A stretch of 14,869 nt of DNA from Bdellovibrionaceae bacterium UBA2466. GTDB taxonomy: Bacteria > Bdellovibrionota > FAC87 > UBA2466. The stretch covers positions 1 to 14,869 of the forward strand of contig DDPO01000128.1 in NCBI GenBank assembly GCA_002342225.1, in the 5' to 3' direction. Within the stretch, counting starts at the first letter, position 1; every line of letters begins with the position of its first letter. The notes below the pieces were generated by a model that saw nothing but the letters and a program-made list of their open reading frames with translations, did not search any database and had not been told where the DNA came from. Of this stretch, positions 12,540 to 14,869 are shown piece by piece. Position numbers and translations under genes: made by a program.

Positions 12540-14869
12540 GGCAAGCGAAGCTTATTCTTTTTCAACAGTTGCTGAGTAATTAGATCTCCAGTTGGAATCC
12601 CATTGGCTAAGACAAGATGACCCATGGGGTCGATAGTGTCTAGTTCGAAATTCCAAACATCCTCAGGATGTTCATATTTTAATTTTCTCACATTATTGAC
12701 CCTGAGGCTAATTCCGCTTCCAACTATTTTAGCGCCCACTTTCAATTGATGGGCTTGAACCCAACCGAGAGCGGTCATGAAGGGATGGTCTTCGGTTACT
12801 ATGACCTTTTTGTTTGAGAGAACGATCTCGTAGAGTGCTTTTTTCTCTGGTCCCTTCACGACGCTCTTAACTCTTACGGGAGCTTGATAATGTGGGTTCC
12901 ATAACCAATCATTTTCAGCGATAGCAGAAACTAGGCGCTCTGTTCCATCTGCCATTTTAATTTTTGTAGAGCCCGCAAAACAACCTCCATGTCGCATTTT
13001 AGTGTTAATAACACGGCATTGGGGGTCTCGTTTGCCGACACCTAGAAACTCTAAAGTTTTTGAAGTGCCATTGCCCACGGGCTCTTGATTGAGTCTTACG
13101 ACTTGATCGTCAGGTTTGAGCTCAGATATGACTGTGCCCGCTTTGATGCCCTTACCCCGTATCAACTGCCCCACTTTCAATTTTCTAAAAATCGCCTTGT
13201 CACTCGTAATTTTTAAATGATTCTTTTTTGGATTGAAATCTGCTTTAAAGGTTCCAGAGTCATTCGAGCCCACTTCAACCCAATAGGCTTTGCCGCCTTC
13301 GGGAGTTTTCCCTGTAACAGGATCGATATTAACGAGAAACATACAGAAATTCTTATTTTCGCAAGCTTCAAAAGAGTCCCAATTTCCTTTGTTTTTTCTA
13401 TCCCTATTAAAACCCGCGCCCCCCAACAAATCATTGGTTCCATTAGCCTCGTTTCCAACAAACCATTTGCCATTGTTGCTTTTGTAGCGAGAGTGGCTTC
13501 TGCTGAAAATGAGGTCTCCGATTGCTTTTTCCACTCTGTCTTTTTCTGTCTTGTCTCGGTCGGAAAAAAGTTCGCCCCGGCCAAATTCTTTTCTGCGAAA
13601 TGTTTTGTCGTTGTAGGGGCAGATGTTTCCTAATTCTCCGGCGATGGTTCTGCTTCCGCCTGGGCCCATTGCGATGACAACAAAAGTTTCGTTTGTGTTT
13701 GTTTTTCGCAAGTATTTTCCTTTGAAAACAGAGCTGTTTGCTAGGGACAAATCAGAAGTTTGTTCATGATAGGTTTCAGTAACTGAATGATACTCAGTGA
13801 CCGTATTTAATTTGTATTGAGCGCAATGCCCCCCCCTTAAATACCTTAAGCAAGAGTTGGTTCGTACTGTCTTTTGTACTGGCACTTGCCTCTCGCGAGT
13901 TTTCGCAACGGTGATAGTAAGGGGGGAGCCGTCAATAGTAATGCTTCTGACAGGCCCACCTTGCAGAGTTGCGCAGTCAATTTCCACATCTGTCAGATTG
14001 CCTTTCGGAGTTGTGGGGTCATTCACAGAAACTGTGCAAAGAGGAGGAAGAGAAGCATTGATGGCTAGTGAAGTGGAGCAAGACTCAGTTGAGCCATCAA
14101 ATCCTGTAACAGTCGCTTCGATGTTCCAAACTCGACTGTTTCCATTGTGGCCGGCCACAAATTGGGTGATGTCGTTTTTGTCGGAAGCAAGAAGATTGAG
14201 ATTAAATCCATTCGATTTGAGCAGGGTAAGCCTTTCGAAATTATTGAGTCGCTGACGGTCAAATTGGTCAAAATCAAATGAAGTCTCTCTGTGGTTTGCC
14301 AGATTTAAAGTGACTGTGTCTGCGATTCCTTGTTCCACTTCTAAATTTAGCTTTATAGTTCTGTCAGAGTTTAGTTCTAGAGGTTGCTGAACTGATTTAT
14401 CGATTGAGAGACGACATTTGGGAGTAGGAGGAATTTCAACAGGGATGATGGCTCCAACCGAATTGGTTTGAACAACGACTTTAGAAAACACTCTCGGGTT
14501 AGATTCATCAAAACCATATTTCACGAACTTGACAGGCTCTCCTCGCGTTGCTGTTAACGGGAATTCGAAACCCGGCCTAAACAAGGCCTCTTTTTGAGAC
14601 TCTGTCAGAAGAGAAAGTTCGGGTACTCCTAAAAGACTTAATTGCAGATTATCCGTTTTTGAGAGTTCATTCTGATTTTGAATGGCGCCTAGAGAAGATT
14701 TGTCTGGCGATAGATTTATAAACTCGCAATCTTCATTGGATTTGATTTGAGACTTTGGCTCGGGAAAATCCAAAGAGATACATTCCCCACTGGAGTTCTT
14801 TTTTTTGGTGACCATGAATAGAGGAACCTTGGATGCGGGTAAGGCCCCGTCACCAGCTGAGATTATCGG
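12536..14869 (-). CDS. Large surface-type protein ending in a Hint (Hedgehog/Intein) autoprocessing domain; 5' end outside the window
   Basis: The frame is open to the right edge, giving 778 visible codons. The ATG at 14815 has no ribosome binding site and 18 protein-like codons precede it, so it is probably internal and the true N-terminus lies outside. Numbering here is from that Met. Residues 132-304 look like one or two Ig-like modules with Cys pairs. Residues 305-355 are a Thr/Val-rich repeat-like stretch, 380-520 a Gly/Asn-rich region, and 533-592 resembles a short beta repeat found in phage tail proteins. A Hint domain begins at Cys612 (GGCFAGSTKIKM), has TEDHPF (674-679) and ends HLVLANGIPTGD (733-744). 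A Hint domain can activate its upstream peptide bond and release or transfer the preceding part. The intein C-terminal His-Asn is replaced by Gly-Asp, so splicing is unlikely and N-terminal cleavage more likely. First visible gene of the pilin-like operon. Confidence 0.85.
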   Translation of the reverse strand, partial: PIISAGDGALPASKVPLFMVTKKKNSSGECISLDFPEPKSQIKSNEDCEFINLSPDKSSLGAIQNQNELSKTDNLQLSLLGVPELSLLTESQKEALFRPGFEFPLTATRGEPVKFVKYGFDESNPRVFSKVVVQTNSVGAIIPVEIPPTPKCRLSIDKSVQQPLELNSDRTIKLNLEVEQGIADTVTLNLANHRETSFDFDQFDRQRLNNFERLTLLKSNGFNLNLLASDKNDITQFVAGHNGNSRVWNIEATVTGFDGSTESCSTSLAINASLPPLCTVSVNDPTTPKGNLTDVEIDCATLQGGPVRSITIDGSPLTITVAKTRERQVPVQKTVRTNSCLRYLRGGHCAQYKLNTVTEYHSVTETYHEQTSDLSLANSSVFKGKYLRKTNTNETFVVIAMGPGGSRTIAGELGNICPYNDKTFRRKEFGRGELFSDRDKTEKDRVEKAIGDLIFSRSHSRYKSNNGKWFVGNEANGTNDLLGGAGFNRDRKNKGNWDSFEACENKNFCMFLVNIDPVTGKTPEGGKAYWVEVGSNDSGTFKADFNPKKNHLKITSDKAIFRKLKVGQLIRGKGIKAGTVISELKPDDQVVRLNQEPVGNGTSKTLEFLGVGKRDPQCRVINTKMRHGGCFAGSTKIKMADGTERLVSAIAENDWLWNPHYQAPVRVKSVVKGPEKKALYEIVLSNKKVIVTEDHPFMTALGWVQAHQLKVGAKIVGSGISLRVNNVRKLKYEHPEDVWNFELDTIDPMGHLVLANGIPTGDLITQQLLKKNKLRLP
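12581..12982 (-). other. Hint domain within the large surface protein
   Basis: About 134 residues from Cys612 to the end of LANGIPTGDL, leaving a 14-residue basic tail (ITQQLLKKNK and the last four residues). Block A is GG-CFAGSTKIKMADG, with the nucleophilic Cys directly after Gly-Gly. Block B is VIVTEDHPFMTALGW, with His677 as the usual T-x-x-H residue. The C-terminal block is VWNFELDTIDPMGHLVLANG, where the final Asn seen in inteins is missing. This pattern fits bacterial intein-like or Hedgehog-type Hint domains that cleave but do not splice. Confidence 0.85.
13829..13836 (-). repeat. Run of eight G in the coding strand of the Hint-protein gene
   Basis: Eight C on the + strand give GGGGGGGG in the coding sequence for Arg327-Gly328-Gly329 (numbering from the ATG at 14815). 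Mononucleotide G runs of this length are prone to slippage, and a one-base change here would cut the protein off before the Hint domain. Confidence 0.55.

Noticed and set aside
12581..12982. A true protein-splicing intein
   Set aside because: The domain is at the C-terminus with no downstream extein beyond about 14 residues, and the terminal His-Asn plus Cys/Ser/Thr needed for splicing are absent.
13213..14277. Several open frames on both strands within the Hint-protein gene
   Set aside because: They overlap the long coding frame, lack ribosome binding sites and show no recognisable domains.
14813..14815. ATG at 14815 as the true start of the Hint protein
   Set aside because: No ribosome binding site precedes it, and the frame stays open with protein-like codons to the window edge, so the gene was reported as partial.

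Overview
The window is a compact, moderately AT-rich stretch of bacterial chromosome carrying housekeeping genes and secreted or envelope proteins. No tRNA, rRNA, CRISPR array, transposase or integrase was seen, and no gap between genes exceeds 300 bases. The mix suggests a Gram-negative bacterium of the Bdellovibrio/deltaproteobacterial kind: a lipoprotein, secreted peptidases, a type IV pilin-like operon, a Hint-domain surface protein and a small Cys/His protein of a type I associate with that group. This placement is inference; no marker was compared against a database.

Left part (1-5934). The window opens inside an enolase gene (eno) whose stop overlaps that of a convergent DUF962 membrane protein gene. 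Next comes a tightly packed + strand operon of a TPR protein, a reduced M13-type zinc peptidase and a small lipoprotein. Its tail overlaps that of rsmG (16S rRNA methyltransferase) on the other strand. Diverging from rsmG is a pair of RNA-modification genes, an RluA-family pseudouridine synthase and an RlmI/RlmK-type methyltransferase, joined by a 1-base overlap. Three genes acting on RNA are thus clustered.

Middle part (5931-9782). A secreted protein with a carboxypeptidase-regulatory-like domain converges on the methyltransferase gene. Ribosomal protein L3 (rplC) follows as a stand-alone gene with a candidate promoter and a clear UUCG-loop terminator, away from the usual S10 operon. Divergent from it is a large secreted C25 (gingipain-like) cysteine peptidase.

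Right part (9786-14869). A small basic protein with a Cys/His zinc-knuckle-like motif sits downstream of a four-gene minus-strand operon in which every junction overlaps (4, 10 and 4 bases). In transcription order it encodes a very large protein ending in a Hedgehog/Intein (Hint) autoprocessing domain (5' end outside the window), a single-pass membrane protein, a PilX/GspK-like membrane protein and a canonical class III prepilin. The layout recalls minor-pilin operons that also encode a large tip adhesin (PilY1-like), with a Hint protein in that position. This is the most interesting system in the window.
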